64,000 nucleotides of DNA from Pseudodesulfovibrio hydrargyri (GTDB taxonomy: Bacteria > Desulfobacterota > Desulfovibrionia > Desulfovibrionales > Desulfovibrionaceae), in assembly GCF_001874525.1 (NCBI RefSeq), contig NZ_LKAQ01000004.1:2570730-2634729 (forward strand). The letters are read 5' to 3'. The notes beneath the pieces were generated by a model. That model was not told where the DNA came from. It did not search any database and was given only the letters and a program-made list of their open reading frames with translations. This document shows positions 37,350-46,813 of this stretch, one piece after another (the stretch's first letter is position 1; each line of letters opens with the position of its first letter). A program made the translations under genes and the position numbers.

Positions 37350-38084
37350 ATGATCGACAGCACCATGGACCCCCGACTGGCCGCGCAGGTGGCCGACACC
37401 CAGGACCTGGCCCGGTTCAAGTCGCAGATGGACGGGCTCAAGAAGAACCTGTCCGGCGCGGATCCGGACAAGCTGGGCAAGCTCAAGAAGGCCTGCCAGA
37501 ATTTCGAGGCGGTTTTCATCGGCAAGCTCTGGGAGCAGATGAAGGAGTCCGTGCCCAAGGAGGGCTACCTGCATTCCAAGCAGGAGGACAGTTACATGTC
37601 CATGTTCAACCGGGACTTTTCGGAAAAGATGGCCCAGGCGGGCGGCATCGGGCTGGCGGACATGATCTATGACCAGCTCAGCCAGAAGCTCAAGCAGGCC
37701 AGCCAGGAGACCCTGTCCGGCGGGGTCGAGATCAACCCGGTCAAGGAGGAGGGCATCCCCCTGAAGCGGGACGCCGAGCCCATCGCCCTGAACCGCGACA
37801 AGGGCATGACCCTGGAGGACTGGGGCGGTGACTCGGCGGTCGACGATTCCAGAGGGGCGGCTCCTCTGGAGGCGTCCGACGCGAAGGGGCGGACCAACGA
37901 TCCGACCGGCGTGTTGAGCGACGCGGAGGTCAGGACCCGGCTCGATGCGCTGACCCACAGGCTTGAGGCCCGGCGCATCCGCGAGGGACTGTCCGGGGCC
38001 GCGCAGAGAGGCAGGCGCAACGGCTACACGGCGGAAGGAGCCGGGGACGGCGAGGTTGGCCGGAAACTTGCAGAAATTGGGTGA
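37350..38084 (+). CDS. flgJ: FlgJ-like rod-binding protein lacking the muramidase domain
   Basis: A 244-residue protein with the N-terminal rod-binding domain of FlgJ (KLKKACQNFEAVFIGKLWEQMKESVPKEG, then DSYMSMFNRDFSEKMAQAGGIGLADMIYDQL). The C-terminal ~130 residues are low-complexity and charged, not the glucosaminidase domain found in enterobacterial FlgJ. Peptidoglycan cutting must come from another enzyme. It starts 1 bp after flgI. Confidence 0.85.
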   Translation: MIDSTMDPRLAAQVADTQDLARFKSQMDGLKKNLSGADPDKLGKLKKACQNFEAVFIGKLWEQMKESVPKEGYLHSKQEDSYMSMFNRDFSEKMAQAGGIGLADMIYDQLSQKLKQASQETLSGGVEINPVKEEGIPLKRDAEPIALNRDKGMTLEDWGGDSAVDDSRGAAPLEASDAKGRTNDPTGVLSDAEVRTRLDALTHRLEARRIREGLSGAAQRGRRNGYTAEGAGDGEVGRKLAEIG

Positions 38085-38161
38085 GCTCTTGGGAGCGAAT
38101 TGGGACGAAAATCAAGATTTATTAAGTGAATATAACCAATTATTCATGATGAGGTAGCAGG

Positions 38162-38641
38162 ATGATCCGTCTGATAGAGGAAAATTTGGTCCGCCAGAAC
38201 AAGGCCATGCTGCTCATGCTCTTGCTGCTCGAGGAAGAATTTTCCCGCCTCACCCAACTCAAGCCCCAGTCCGTTTCCCGGGTGGAGCTGTCCATCCAGG
38301 AACTCATGCGCCAGGTGGCGGGCGAGCGCGTCTCCCTGCGTCGTCTTGTCGCCCGGGTGGAGCCCTCGGCCCAGCGGGTCCGGGATATCCTGCCCGGCCT
38401 GGACGAGGAGGAGGCCGGGGCCATCACCCAGCTTCTGAAGCGGCTCGACGAAACCGAGCAGAAGTGCGGGGTCCAGGCCGCCAAGAACCAGCAGCTGGCC
38501 ATGGCCCTGTTCGACCAGTCCAAGGGGCTGCTCGACTTCATGCACAACCAGATCAAGCCCAAATCCACCACGACCTACGGCCGGACCGCCCGGTTCGCCA
38601 AGGGCATCAATGACGCGCGCCTGCTGAGCGGGAGACTGTAA
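38162..38641 (+). CDS. flgN: Flagellar chaperone FlgN
   Basis: Type III secretion chaperone for FlgK and FlgL. The 159-residue protein is nearly all helix (EENLVRQNKAMLLMLLLLEEEFSRLTQLKPQSVSRVELSIQEL) with the FlgN pattern. Its stop overlaps the flgK start, and FlgN immediately before flgK is the expected order. The 77-bp gap upstream is AT-rich with no convincing promoter. Confidence 0.85.
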   Translation: MIRLIEENLVRQNKAMLLMLLLLEEEFSRLTQLKPQSVSRVELSIQELMRQVAGERVSLRRLVARVEPSAQRVRDILPGLDEEEAGAITQLLKRLDETEQKCGVQAAKNQQLAMALFDQSKGLLDFMHNQIKPKSTTTYGRTARFAKGINDARLLSGRL

Positions 38642-40776
38642 TGTCCTTCGGAGCCAACTCCATCCTGGACATGGGCCGGTGGGCCCTGTTCGCCTCGCAG
38701 GTCCAACTGCAGGTCACGGGCGAGAACATCTCGAACGTGAACACCGAAGGCTATTCGCGCCGCTCGGTGAATCTGGAGGAGGGGCCCTACATCGACTACT
38801 CGCCCGGCCAGCTCGGCACGGGCGTGAAGGCCACGGAGGTGGTACGGCATTTCGACGAGATGGTCGAGGCCATGTACCTGGGCCAGTCCTCCCTGAGCAG
38901 CATGTGGGGCAATCTCTTCGAACAGCTCCAGGGCGTGGAGAACCTGCTCAACGAGTCCAGCGGCAGCGGCGTGAGCGATGCCCTGTCCCAGTATTTCAAC
39001 TCCTGGAACGAGGTCTCCCAGCGGCCCGACAACTACGGGGCGCGCCAGACCGTGGTCAATGACGCGGCCACCCTGATATCCACCCTCAAGGCCGTGGACA
39101 CCAACCTCTCGCTCATGCAGGAGCGGATCAACGGCGAGGTGGCGGCCCAGGTGGCCGAGGCCAACAGCCTGATGCAGGACATCGCCTCCCTGAACCGGGA
39201 GATCCAGGTTCATGACGTACCCGGCCAGAACAACTCCAACACCCTGTACGACGAGCGAGCACGCAAGGTCCGCGCCCTGGCCGAGCTGGTGGACATCAAG
39301 ACCATCGACAACGGCGGCGGCAACTTCACGGTTCTGACCCAGTCCGGGCAGACCCTGGTGGACGCGGAGAGCGCCTTTTCCCTGGACTTCCGGGCACCGG
39401 CCAAGGTCGAGGACCTGCGGCCGGACTCCACATTCGACGGCAACATCTATTTCGACGGCAACGACGACTTCGAGTACACCATCGAGTTCGTGTCCTCCAA
39501 CGCGGGCGACCCGGTGGGGCAGGTGGGCTCGGGAGCGGGGGCGGCGCAGTTCCGGGTCTCCCTGGACGGCGGCGTGACCTGGCTGGCCAACGAGGACGGC
39601 AGCACGCGCTATTTTTCCGCCCGGGAGTACGACGACCGGGTCAACGTCGAAGGACTGCAGATCTGGTTCGGCTCCAACGCCGGGGCTCAGGGCTCGCCCT
39701 CGGGCACCTTTGTGGACGGCGACCGGTTCATCATCAGCCCGCACCAGGGACTGTACTGGGTGCAGAACACCTCCCACGCCGAGGAAATCACCCCGCAGCT
39801 GCATTTCAACGGCGAGGAGAACACCCAGCGGCTCACGGGCGGTTCCATCGCCGCACTGCTTTCCTTCCGCGACAACTATGTGGGCAAGTACCGGTCCAAG
39901 CTCGACGAACTGGCCGGATCGGTTATTTGGGAGACCAACCGCCGACACAGCCAGGGTGCGGGACTGCAGGCCTTCACCGTGGCCGACGGCACCTACCAGG
40001 TGGACTACACCAACAAGGCGCTCGCCAGCGACTCCACGGGGCTGGCCTTCGGCGACAAGCTCCAGTCCGGCAGTTCCTTCATGTATGTCTACAACGCGTC
40101 CACCGGCCTGCTGGCCTCGAGCGCGGCTCTGGATTTCGACGGCAGCGGCGGAACCTTCAACCCGGAGATTCACACCCTGGAGGACGTGCGCGACGCCTTC
40201 AACCGGACCTATGCCGGGGCCATCAACGCCACCATCGTCAACAACAAGTTGCGCCTGGAGGCCGAGGACGGCTACACCTTCGCCTTCGGTACGGACTCGG
40301 CGGGGCTCTACGCCGGCCTGGGGCTGAACACCTTCTTCAAGGGGGAGGACCCGAACTCCATGGCCATCAACGAGAAGATATCCGGCGACCTGGATTATCT
40401 GGCCACGGGTCACGTGAACGGTGCCGGGGAGATGAACTCCGGGGACAACACCACGGCCCTGTCCATGTACGCCCTGCGCGAGGCCAACGTGACCACCTCC
40501 ACTGCCGTGGAGGGGACCACCTCGCAGACCATTCTCGACTATTACAACGGCATCGTGGGCAACGTGGGCACGGACACCAATCGGGCCAAGTTCAACCAGA
40601 ATTTTTATCAGACCCTGGCCAATGACCTGGATGAACGCCAGCAGGAAATCTCGGGCGTCAACCTGGACGAGGAGATGAGCGACCTGATCAAGTATCAGGC
40701 GTCCTACACGGCGGCGGCCAAGCTCATCACCACGGCGGACCAGATGCTTCAGACCATCCTTTCGCTTAAACCGTAG
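38641..40776 (+). CDS. flgK: Flagellar hook-associated protein 1 (FlgK)
   Basis: Hook-filament junction protein. The 711-residue protein begins SILDMGRWALFASQVQLQVTGENISNVNTEGYSRRSVN (axial N-terminus) and ends SGVNLDEEMSDLIKYQASYTAAAKLITTADQMLQTILSLKP, the FlgK signature. It is longer than the E. coli protein (547) because of a central insertion of beta-rich, Gly/Asp/Asn-rich sequence (about 260-600). The start codon is inside the flgN stop region. Confidence 0.97.
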   Translation: MSFGANSILDMGRWALFASQVQLQVTGENISNVNTEGYSRRSVNLEEGPYIDYSPGQLGTGVKATEVVRHFDEMVEAMYLGQSSLSSMWGNLFEQLQGVENLLNESSGSGVSDALSQYFNSWNEVSQRPDNYGARQTVVNDAATLISTLKAVDTNLSLMQERINGEVAAQVAEANSLMQDIASLNREIQVHDVPGQNNSNTLYDERARKVRALAELVDIKTIDNGGGNFTVLTQSGQTLVDAESAFSLDFRAPAKVEDLRPDSTFDGNIYFDGNDDFEYTIEFVSSNAGDPVGQVGSGAGAAQFRVSLDGGVTWLANEDGSTRYFSAREYDDRVNVEGLQIWFGSNAGAQGSPSGTFVDGDRFIISPHQGLYWVQNTSHAEEITPQLHFNGEENTQRLTGGSIAALLSFRDNYVGKYRSKLDELAGSVIWETNRRHSQGAGLQAFTVADGTYQVDYTNKALASDSTGLAFGDKLQSGSSFMYVYNASTGLLASSAALDFDGSGGTFNPEIHTLEDVRDAFNRTYAGAINATIVNNKLRLEAEDGYTFAFGTDSAGLYAGLGLNTFFKGEDPNSMAINEKISGDLDYLATGHVNGAGEMNSGDNTTALSMYALREANVTTSTAVEGTTSQTILDYYNGIVGNVGTDTNRAKFNQNFYQTLANDLDERQQEISGVNLDEEMSDLIKYQASYTAAAKLITTADQMLQTILSLKP

Positions 40777-40791
40777 GCCGGAGAAAAGGCT

Positions 40792-42459
40792 ATGCGCGTA
40801 ACACAACAGATGCTTTTCAATCGCTACGTGTACAATCTGAACACGTCGCTGAGTTCGCTCATGGACCTGAACATCAAGGCCCAGACGCAGAAGGCCATCA
40901 ACAAGCCCAGCGACGACCCCACGGGCATGACCCGCATCCTGGACCACCGCGACACCCTGCGTTCGCTCGACCAGTACGGGGAGAACATCTCCACGGCCAA
41001 GGGCTGGCTGGGCAGCGCGGACGAGGCCCTCATGCAGGTCTCGACCATCCTGACCCGGGCCAAGGAGCTGGCCACCCAGGTGGCCACCGGCACCGTGGAT
41101 GCGGACAACCGCGAGCAGGTCAGCTACGAGATGCGCTCCCTGTTCGAACAGCTCATCAGCCTGTCCAACTCCGATTTCGAGGACAAGTCCATTTTCGCGG
41201 GACACAAGACCGACGGCGCGGCCTTCAAGCAGATCATGTGGCTGACCACCAACGACGAGGACTTCGGCCGCAACGCGGAGTTCACGGTCAACGGCTCCTC
41301 GGACACCACGGTCCTGGTACAGTACTACGACACCACCGGGGCCACCCCGGTGGGCGGCAACATGAACCTGTCCGACCCCAACCTGGGCGTGCGCTACTCC
41401 ATCGACGGCGGGCGCACCTGGAAAACGGACGCGACCATGAATTTCACGGGCACCGAAGGGGTTCTGAACCTGCCCCAGAGCGGCACCAGCGTGAGCTTCC
41501 ACGGGGATACCGCCATCAAGGTCAACGATCCGACCGACGTGGCCGTGTCCGACGGCACCTGGATGTGGATCAGGCCCTCGGCCCAGTACGTGGGCGACGA
41601 CGAGGACGCGCCGCCGCAGGTGGATTCCCTGGGGCCGGGGGTGGGCCTGCTTTCGGCCGCGGCCTCGGGCTCCTTCCTGGACACCAACGTAACCATCCGC
41701 ATCGACAACCAGTCGGCCGTGACCATGGACCAGGCGATCCAGTACTCCTACAGCCTGGACGGCGGCATCAACTGGGTGACCGGCAACGTGGCCCAGGCCG
41801 ACACCTCGGCCAACGAGGCGGTGCTGTCCGTAGCCAACGGCGGCATCCTGACCCTGACCTCCAACGGCTCCAACCAGCTGCGGCCGGGTCAGCAGTTCGT
41901 CATCCACCCGCGCGTGGCGGCCATCAACCTGGACGTTTCGGACAGCGAGCAGATCCAGGTCAACCACGTGGGCAAGGACATCTTCGGCGGCATCTACATG
42001 GACCCGGACGTCATCCTGTCGTCCAACGGCTCCATCCTGACGCTGGGCAGCCTGAACGCCAGCCGGGCGTTTCTTTCCAACGGCGCACCGAACATGGCCC
42101 TGTCCATCCAGGGCCAGGACGAGGACTCCATGAATCTGTTCGAGGTCATGGGCAACCTGGTGGCTTTTGCCGAGACCAACAACCAGACCGGCTGCCAGCA
42201 GTCCCTGGCCAACCTCGTCAAGGCCCAGGAGCACATCGTCAACTCCATCGCCGTGGTGGGCGGCCGACAGAACCGGCTGGCCATCAGCGAGAACATCGTG
42301 GACGGGCTGACGCTCAACGAGAAGTCCCTGCTCAGTTCCATCGAGGACGCTGACGTGTCCGAGTTGATGACCGATCTGGCCCAGCAGCAGATCGTCTACG
42401 AGTCCGTGCTGCGCTCGACCTCCATGATCATGCAGCTCAATCTTTCGAAGTTTATATAA
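40792..42459 (+). CDS. flgL: Flagellar hook-associated protein 3 (FlgL), extended
   Basis: Second junction protein. The 555-residue protein starts MRVTQQMLFNRYVYNLNTSLSSLMDLNIKAQTQKAINKPSDDPTGMTRIL and ends with the flagellin-like C-terminus QQQIVYESVLRSTSMIMQLNLSKFI. E. coli FlgL is ~317 residues. The extra length is a surface-type central domain (about 160-440) rich in Asp, Gly and Asn with repeated beta-strand segments. It follows flgK by 15 bp. Confidence 0.95.
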   Translation: MRVTQQMLFNRYVYNLNTSLSSLMDLNIKAQTQKAINKPSDDPTGMTRILDHRDTLRSLDQYGENISTAKGWLGSADEALMQVSTILTRAKELATQVATGTVDADNREQVSYEMRSLFEQLISLSNSDFEDKSIFAGHKTDGAAFKQIMWLTTNDEDFGRNAEFTVNGSSDTTVLVQYYDTTGATPVGGNMNLSDPNLGVRYSIDGGRTWKTDATMNFTGTEGVLNLPQSGTSVSFHGDTAIKVNDPTDVAVSDGTWMWIRPSAQYVGDDEDAPPQVDSLGPGVGLLSAAASGSFLDTNVTIRIDNQSAVTMDQAIQYSYSLDGGINWVTGNVAQADTSANEAVLSVANGGILTLTSNGSNQLRPGQQFVIHPRVAAINLDVSDSEQIQVNHVGKDIFGGIYMDPDVILSSNGSILTLGSLNASRAFLSNGAPNMALSIQGQDEDSMNLFEVMGNLVAFAETNNQTGCQQSLANLVKAQEHIVNSIAVVGGRQNRLAISENIVDGLTLNEKSLLSSIEDADVSELMTDLAQQQIVYESVLRSTSMIMQLNLSKFI

Positions 42460-42562
42460 ATTAATAAAATAATGCACTTTACTTGCGGGTGAACCTCATG
42501 TAGTCGGCAAGGCGTATGCCGCGTGAAAAGCGGACAAGCCGAAGGAATGACTTGGTAACGAA

Positions 42563-42805
42563 ATGTTGATTCTGACCCGGAGACCGGGAGAAAGCCTCTA
42601 TTTGGGCGACAATATCAAGCTGAAGATCCTGAGCGTTCAGGGAAAGCAGATAAAGATCGGCCTGGATGTGCCCGAAGACATGACCGTCTATCGGGAAGAG
42701 GTCTATTTGAAGATCAAGGAACAGAACCGGCAGGCGCTGGAAGTCAACCAGCAGGACCTGCTCGCGGCGGCGGCGCTATGGCAAAAGAAAGAACGCAAAA
42801 AATAA
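42563..42805 (+). CDS. csrA: Carbon storage regulator CsrA
   Basis: RNA-binding translational regulator that binds GGA motifs, often in the flagellin leader. The 80-residue protein opens [48 protein letters not shown], as in all CsrA, and has ~20 extra residues at the C-terminus. The gap before it (42460-42562) is AT-rich with no clear promoter. It overlaps fliW, its protein antagonist. Confidence 0.97.
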   Translation: MLILTRRPGESLYLGDNIKLKILSVQGKQIKIGLDVPEDMTVYREEVYLKIKEQNRQALEVNQQDLLAAAALWQKKERKK

Positions 42806-43224
42806 TGACCCGGCTGGGCGAGCGGGAAATCCTCTCCGACTCCATCCTGTATTTCCCCCGCGGACTGGTCGGGCTCGAGGACAAGCGTGAGTACACGCTG
42901 CTTCCGGTCAGGGAAGGGGATTCGCCGTTTTTGCTGTTGCAGTGCATCACCGACCCGGGACTCGGGCTCCTGGTGGCCGATCCCTACAGCTTTATCGACG
43001 ACTATGACGTGAAGATCGAGAATCCGGACCGCAAGGTCCTGAAGGTGGAGAACATCCGGCAGCTGGCCATCCTGGTGACCGTGACCATTCCACAGGACAA
43101 ACCTGAAGACACCACCCTCAATCTCCAGGGGCCGATTGTCATCAACACGGAGACGAGGATAGGTCTTCAGATTCCTCAGACGGAAGCGGGCTATCCCACG
43201 CACTTCCGGCCGATAGGGTCCTGA
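42778..43224 (+). CDS. fliW: Flagellar assembly factor FliW
   Basis: Binds CsrA and flagellin to tie flagellin translation to filament assembly. The 148-residue protein has [46 protein letters not shown] and [17 protein letters not shown], the FliW pattern. The start at 42778 overlaps csrA by 28 bp; ATG 42805, in a TAATG stop-start overlap with csrA, would give a 139-residue form beginning MTRLGEREI. Which is used is not clear from the weak Shine-Dalgarno signals. Confidence 0.94.
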   Translation: MAKERTQKIMTRLGEREILSDSILYFPRGLVGLEDKREYTLLPVREGDSPFLLLQCITDPGLGLLVADPYSFIDDYDVKIENPDRKVLKVENIRQLAILVTVTIPQDKPEDTTLNLQGPIVINTETRIGLQIPQTEAGYPTHFRPIGS

Positions 43225-43248
43225 TCGTTCGGTCGCTGCCCTCTCGTG

Positions 43249-43557
43249 CTAAACGAAGAGATCGAGGTCGTCGCGAATCAGGTTCGCGGCGGCCTTTTTC
43301 AGGTCGGGCCGATAGGTTCCGTCCTTGACCTTGCGCTTGAGCTCGTCCACCTTTTCGCGGCGGACGTCGGGCGCTTCCTTGGCGGTCTGCAGGGCGGTGC
43401 CCCGCAGCCGGGCCTCGGACGAGAGAACCACACGGTCGGCTGCTTCCCCGGAAGTCTTCACGCTTTCCTGCGTGCTCCTGGCTTCCTTGGCTTCCGGCCG
43501 TTCGATCTTCTTGTTTGCGTAAGGGTTTTGATCCCCCACGATGTTTCTAATAACCAT
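43249..43557 (-). CDS. flgM: Anti-sigma-28 factor FlgM
   Basis: Inhibitor of the flagellar sigma factor FliA, exported when the hook is complete. The 102-residue protein has the disordered charged N-terminus and the conserved C-terminal helix KVDELKRKVKDGTYRPDLKKAAANLIRDDLD. The frame extends to 43602, but ATG 43557 with a GGGAGG Shine-Dalgarno is best. It follows the hypothetical gene 43586-43996 and converges on fliW. Confidence 0.9.
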   Translation of the reverse strand: MVIRNIVGDQNPYANKKIERPEAKEARSTQESVKTSGEAADRVVLSSEARLRGTALQTAKEAPDVRREKVDELKRKVKDGTYRPDLKKAAANLIRDDLDLFV

Positions 43558-43585
43558 GTCGTACCTCCCGTTGGGGACGGGGTCA

Positions 43586-43996
43586 TCAAAGCATGGTGCC
43601 ATCCACCTTTGACAATGCTATTTCCCACAGTCTCCGCAAGACCTTGCTCCTCTCGGAACCTTCCACGTCCCGCGGCCCCTGTGGCGTCTCCCTGATTATC
43701 TGAACGTCGCCTCCGTCGAGCGGGTACTCGAACACGTACCGGCCGTCGAACTCGCTTTCCAGCTGGTCCAGAACCGCCTGGACCACCGGCGAGCGCTCGG
43801 AATTGACGATCAGGTTTTCAATGACCTCGTGAGCGATGCGCTGCACCAGCTCCCGGCGCTTGGCCTGCCTGGCTATGTCGTCCGGGGGCTCCGCACCGCC
43901 CATCGCCTGCCTGAAGCGTGCGAGACGCTTCGCGCTCGTAAGCTGCTTTCCATAGGTGCGCAGCATATTGCGAACATTGGTGGACGATGCATTCAC
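43586..43996 (-). CDS. Conserved hypothetical protein co-transcribed with flgM
   Basis: A 136-residue predicted cytoplasmic protein, mostly helical and charged (ARQAKRRELVQRIAHEVIENLIVN, then FEYPLDGGDVQIIRETPQGPRD). I recognise no functional domain. It has no signal or membrane segment. It is first in the unit with flgM, behind a sigma-28-like promoter, so a late flagellar role is likely. It could be a chaperone or regulator; that is inference from position. Confidence 0.7.
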   Translation of the reverse strand: MNASSTNVRNMLRTYGKQLTSAKRLARFRQAMGGAEPPDDIARQAKRRELVQRIAHEVIENLIVNSERSPVVQAVLDQLESEFDGRYVFEYPLDGGDVQIIRETPQGPRDVEGSERSKVLRRLWEIALSKVDGTML

Positions 43997-44022
43997 GGTA
44001 TTTCTCCCTTCCTTGAATGATA

Positions 44023-44049
44023 CGATCGTCCCCGTTCAAAAAAACTTTA
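44023..44049 (-). promoter_or_regulatory. Sigma-28 (FliA) promoter of the flgM operon
   Basis: On the minus strand, an exact -35 TAAAGTTT (44042-44049) is followed by 11 nt and GACGATCG (44023-44030), compared with the consensus TAAAGTTT-N11-GCCGATAA. All eight -35 bases and five of eight -10 bases agree and the spacing is exact. It lies ~27 bp upstream of the hypothetical gene's start. Confidence 0.75.
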
Positions 44050-44160
44050 GGGGGAAAACGAAAAAAAAGCCAGAAAAGCCGGTCGGCCAAGGGGCGGGAA
44101 AAGGACCGTCCAGGGGAAAAAGGTTGGATGTTTCTCGGAATTTAAATAAAAATACCGATC

Positions 44161-45024
44161 ATGAAACGCACCGTAGGGAAAATGCTTATCGTGAGCAAGC
44201 CGGGCGATCAGGCCGCCGAGGCTGTGCGCGAGGCCATGGCCGGGTTCCTGGACGAAAGGGGGGTGCCCTTTCAGACCTGCGAGCACCGCCCGGACGCTCC
44301 CCGGAAGTCCTGCGAGAACGAGGAACGGATCAGCGGCCCCTTCGACCTGGCCGTGATCCTGGGCGGGGACGGCACCTTCATCGGCGCGGCCCGGCGGCTG
44401 CTGCGTTTCGGGGCTCCGCTCATGGGCGTCAACCTCGGCCGGGTGGGTTTTCTGCCCCAGCTGGAGCGCGACGGGTGGCGTCCGTGGCTTGAGGACGCGC
44501 TGGACAACGGGTTCAGCGCCGAGCCGCGCCTGGTCCTGAAGTACGCCGTGTTGCGCGATGGCAAGGAGATGGCCGACGGACTGGTCATCAATGAACTGGT
44601 CGTCAGCCGGGGGGAGCTGGCCCGGCTCGTCCGGCTGGAACTGGCCTATGACGGCATCGGCATTTCCTGCCTGCGGGCGGACGGGCTGATCGTGTCCACG
44701 CCCACCGGCTCCTCGGCCTACGGGGCTTCGGCCGGCGGCCCCCTGGTCCACGCCGGGCTGGCGGTCTGCTGCGTGATCCCGGTCTGCCCCTTCCAGAGCA
44801 GCTTCAGGCCCATGGTCTTTCCGGCGGACGGAGTGATCACCGTGCGCGTCCGGGAGCAGGCGGGCGAAGTCAACCTGACCGAGGACGGCCAGACCGCCGT
44901 TAGGCTCGCACCGGGCGACGAGGTGGTCGTGGAGAAATCGCCCGCCGACCTGCTGGTGGTGGACCTGGGGCAGGGCGCATATTTCGAGAAATTGAAGAAA
45001 CACGGTTTTCTGACCGAGAGGTGA
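44161..45024 (+). CDS. nadK: NAD kinase
   Basis: Phosphorylates NAD to NADP. The 287-residue protein has the GGDGT motif (LAVILGGDGTFIGAARRLL) and GVNLGRVGFLPQL, then TPTGSSAYGASAGGPLV for NAD binding. ATG 44161 lacks a clear Shine-Dalgarno; ATG 44182 (MLIVSKPGDQ) has TAGGGAAA just upstream and is an alternative giving 280 residues. The next gene starts 3 bp after its stop. Confidence 0.95.
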   Translation: MKRTVGKMLIVSKPGDQAAEAVREAMAGFLDERGVPFQTCEHRPDAPRKSCENEERISGPFDLAVILGGDGTFIGAARRLLRFGAPLMGVNLGRVGFLPQLERDGWRPWLEDALDNGFSAEPRLVLKYAVLRDGKEMADGLVINELVVSRGELARLVRLELAYDGIGISCLRADGLIVSTPTGSSAYGASAGGPLVHAGLAVCCVIPVCPFQSSFRPMVFPADGVITVRVREQAGEVNLTEDGQTAVRLAPGDEVVVEKSPADLLVVDLGQGAYFEKLKKHGFLTER

Positions 45025-45026
45025 AC

Positions 45027-46790
45027 ATGGGATTGGCCAAGGAATTCGATTCGGTCCTCGACATCAAGTACGGGCTCGACCCCGCCCTGGACGCGCTGCT
45101 GCTCCACTTCATGTCGGAAAATCACCTGGAATACACCATCGATCCGCTGAAGAACGCCTCGGAAGAGCAGATGCGCTTCATGGTCGCGCTCGAGGAAGGG
45201 GAGTTCTACGCTCCGTGCTCGGACTGGATGTTCACCATGCTTCTGGACCAGCGGCTGCCGGATCGGCTGCTCGAAAAGTATCTGGAGCAGTGGAAGCGGT
45301 TCCTCCACCTGTCCCGCGACTTCTGCTCGGACCGGAAGATGGCCCGCCGGTTCATCCAGCTGGCCCGGCACAAGTTCCGCATGGTCCTGGCCTCGCCCAT
45401 CCTCATGCCCTCGCGGCTGATGAAGTGGTTCATCACCATCTTCATGACCCAGTCCGGCATCGACGATCCCTACCTGCACATCCGCCGGGGGCTCAACCGG
45501 CGGGCCGCCGAGATGGTCGAGAGCCCGGTGTTCGACGAGATGGTCCACGGCAGTCCCGTGGACATCGATGTCGGCGTCAGGACCGATGATCTGCGCAACC
45601 GGCTCGACCGCCTCGAGATCGAGCGGCTCATGCGCATCGCCACCTTCACGGATCACTGGAACCCGGAGATGTTTTCCCTGGACGGGCTGCGCGCCTCGGG
45701 CCTGGCCGAGGAGGTGCGCGAGGGCTCGGACCTCCTTAACCCGATGTTCGAGCGGCTGGGCAAGGACGGGGAGCAGCGCCGCCGCATCCTGTATCTGCCC
45801 AACCGGGCGGGCGGCATCCTGTTCGACCTCAAGGTGGTCAAGGCCCTGCTCCGGCTGGGGCACCGCGTGGTCATGGCCCTCAAGGAGGGGTTCTATTTCG
45901 ACCATCCGACCTTCTGGGACCGGGACTCGGACCTGGAACTGGCCCAGGCCTTTGAAGGGGCGCATTTCGTCAGCGAGGACAAGTTGTCCAAGAACGAGCT
46001 GCTGGCCGTCATGGCCCGCCATCCCTTCCTGGTCATCTCCGACGGCACGCGCGAGAAGTTCAACCCCTACCGGACCTCGGTGACCTTTGCCCGGGCCTGG
46101 AAGGAGTGCGACCTGATCCTGGCCAAGGGCGAGGACACCTACGACCGTTTGATCCTCAACTCCCATGAGTTCACCCGGGACATCCTCAGTTTCCGCAGGG
46201 ACGAGCGGGGCGAATTTCACGTCCATTTCCGGCCCAAGCCCGAGCGGGTGCTGATCTTCTCCGAGCAGTACATCAGCGGCAAGGCCGAGGAGATCATCCG
46301 GGAGATGCGTCAGGCCAGGGCCCGGGGCGAGACGGTCATGTTCTACTCCGGGATCATCGGCTCGGTGCCCGGCCAGACCAAGGAGGCCATCGAGGTCATC
46401 ACCACCTACGTCAACCACCTGCGGGGGCAGCTGGACGACGTGTACATCATCAATCCCGGCGAGCACTTCGAGGAGGGCATGGACGCCGACGACCTGATGT
46501 TCATGTGGGAAAAGGTCCAGCGCAGCGGGTACATCAATGTCTGGCGTTTCCAGACGTATTTCGATATTGAGAAGAGCTTCGAGTTGATGGGGCGCAAGGT
46601 GCCCCCGGTCTGGACCGGCAAGGACTCCACCTATTCCACCGGCTGCACCAAGGAAATGCACATCGCCCTGGACGTGCAGCGGGCCCATCCCGAACTGCAG
46701 ATCATCGGCCCCAACCCAGAGAAGTTCTTCCGCAGGCGGGAGTACGGGGTGGGCAAGTTCTGCGACGTGGCCATCGACTCGTGCGGCTAG
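45027..46790 (+). CDS. DUF89 / ARMT1-like protein
   Basis: A 587-residue cytoplasmic protein. The central and C-terminal part has the DUF89 metal-dependent phosphatase pattern: LPNRAGGILFDLKVVKALLRLGHRVV (equivalent to DNAGEIVFD in the family) and FNPYRTSVTFARAWKECDLILAKGEDTYDRL. The first aspartate of the usual DNAG motif is N here. Damage-control phosphatases of this group remove phosphorylated metabolite by-products; whether this divergent member is active is unclear. GAGAGG precedes ATG 45027, overlapping the nadK end, so they are coupled. Confidence 0.65.
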   Translation: MGLAKEFDSVLDIKYGLDPALDALLLHFMSENHLEYTIDPLKNASEEQMRFMVALEEGEFYAPCSDWMFTMLLDQRLPDRLLEKYLEQWKRFLHLSRDFCSDRKMARRFIQLARHKFRMVLASPILMPSRLMKWFITIFMTQSGIDDPYLHIRRGLNRRAAEMVESPVFDEMVHGSPVDIDVGVRTDDLRNRLDRLEIERLMRIATFTDHWNPEMFSLDGLRASGLAEEVREGSDLLNPMFERLGKDGEQRRRILYLPNRAGGILFDLKVVKALLRLGHRVVMALKEGFYFDHPTFWDRDSDLELAQAFEGAHFVSEDKLSKNELLAVMARHPFLVISDGTREKFNPYRTSVTFARAWKECDLILAKGEDTYDRLILNSHEFTRDILSFRRDERGEFHVHFRPKPERVLIFSEQYISGKAEEIIREMRQARARGETVMFYSGIIGSVPGQTKEAIEVITTYVNHLRGQLDDVYIINPGEHFEEGMDADDLMFMWEKVQRSGYINVWRFQTYFDIEKSFELMGRKVPPVWTGKDSTYSTGCTKEMHIALDVQRAHPELQIIGPNPEKFFRRREYGVGKFCDVAIDSCG

Positions 46791-46813
46791 GAACTTCAAA
46801 CGGCGCGGTACCC

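Noticed and set aside
38575..42477. 1300-codon reverse frame opposite flgK and flgL
   Set aside because: Shadow of the flagellar genes; no family resemblance and no translation signals.
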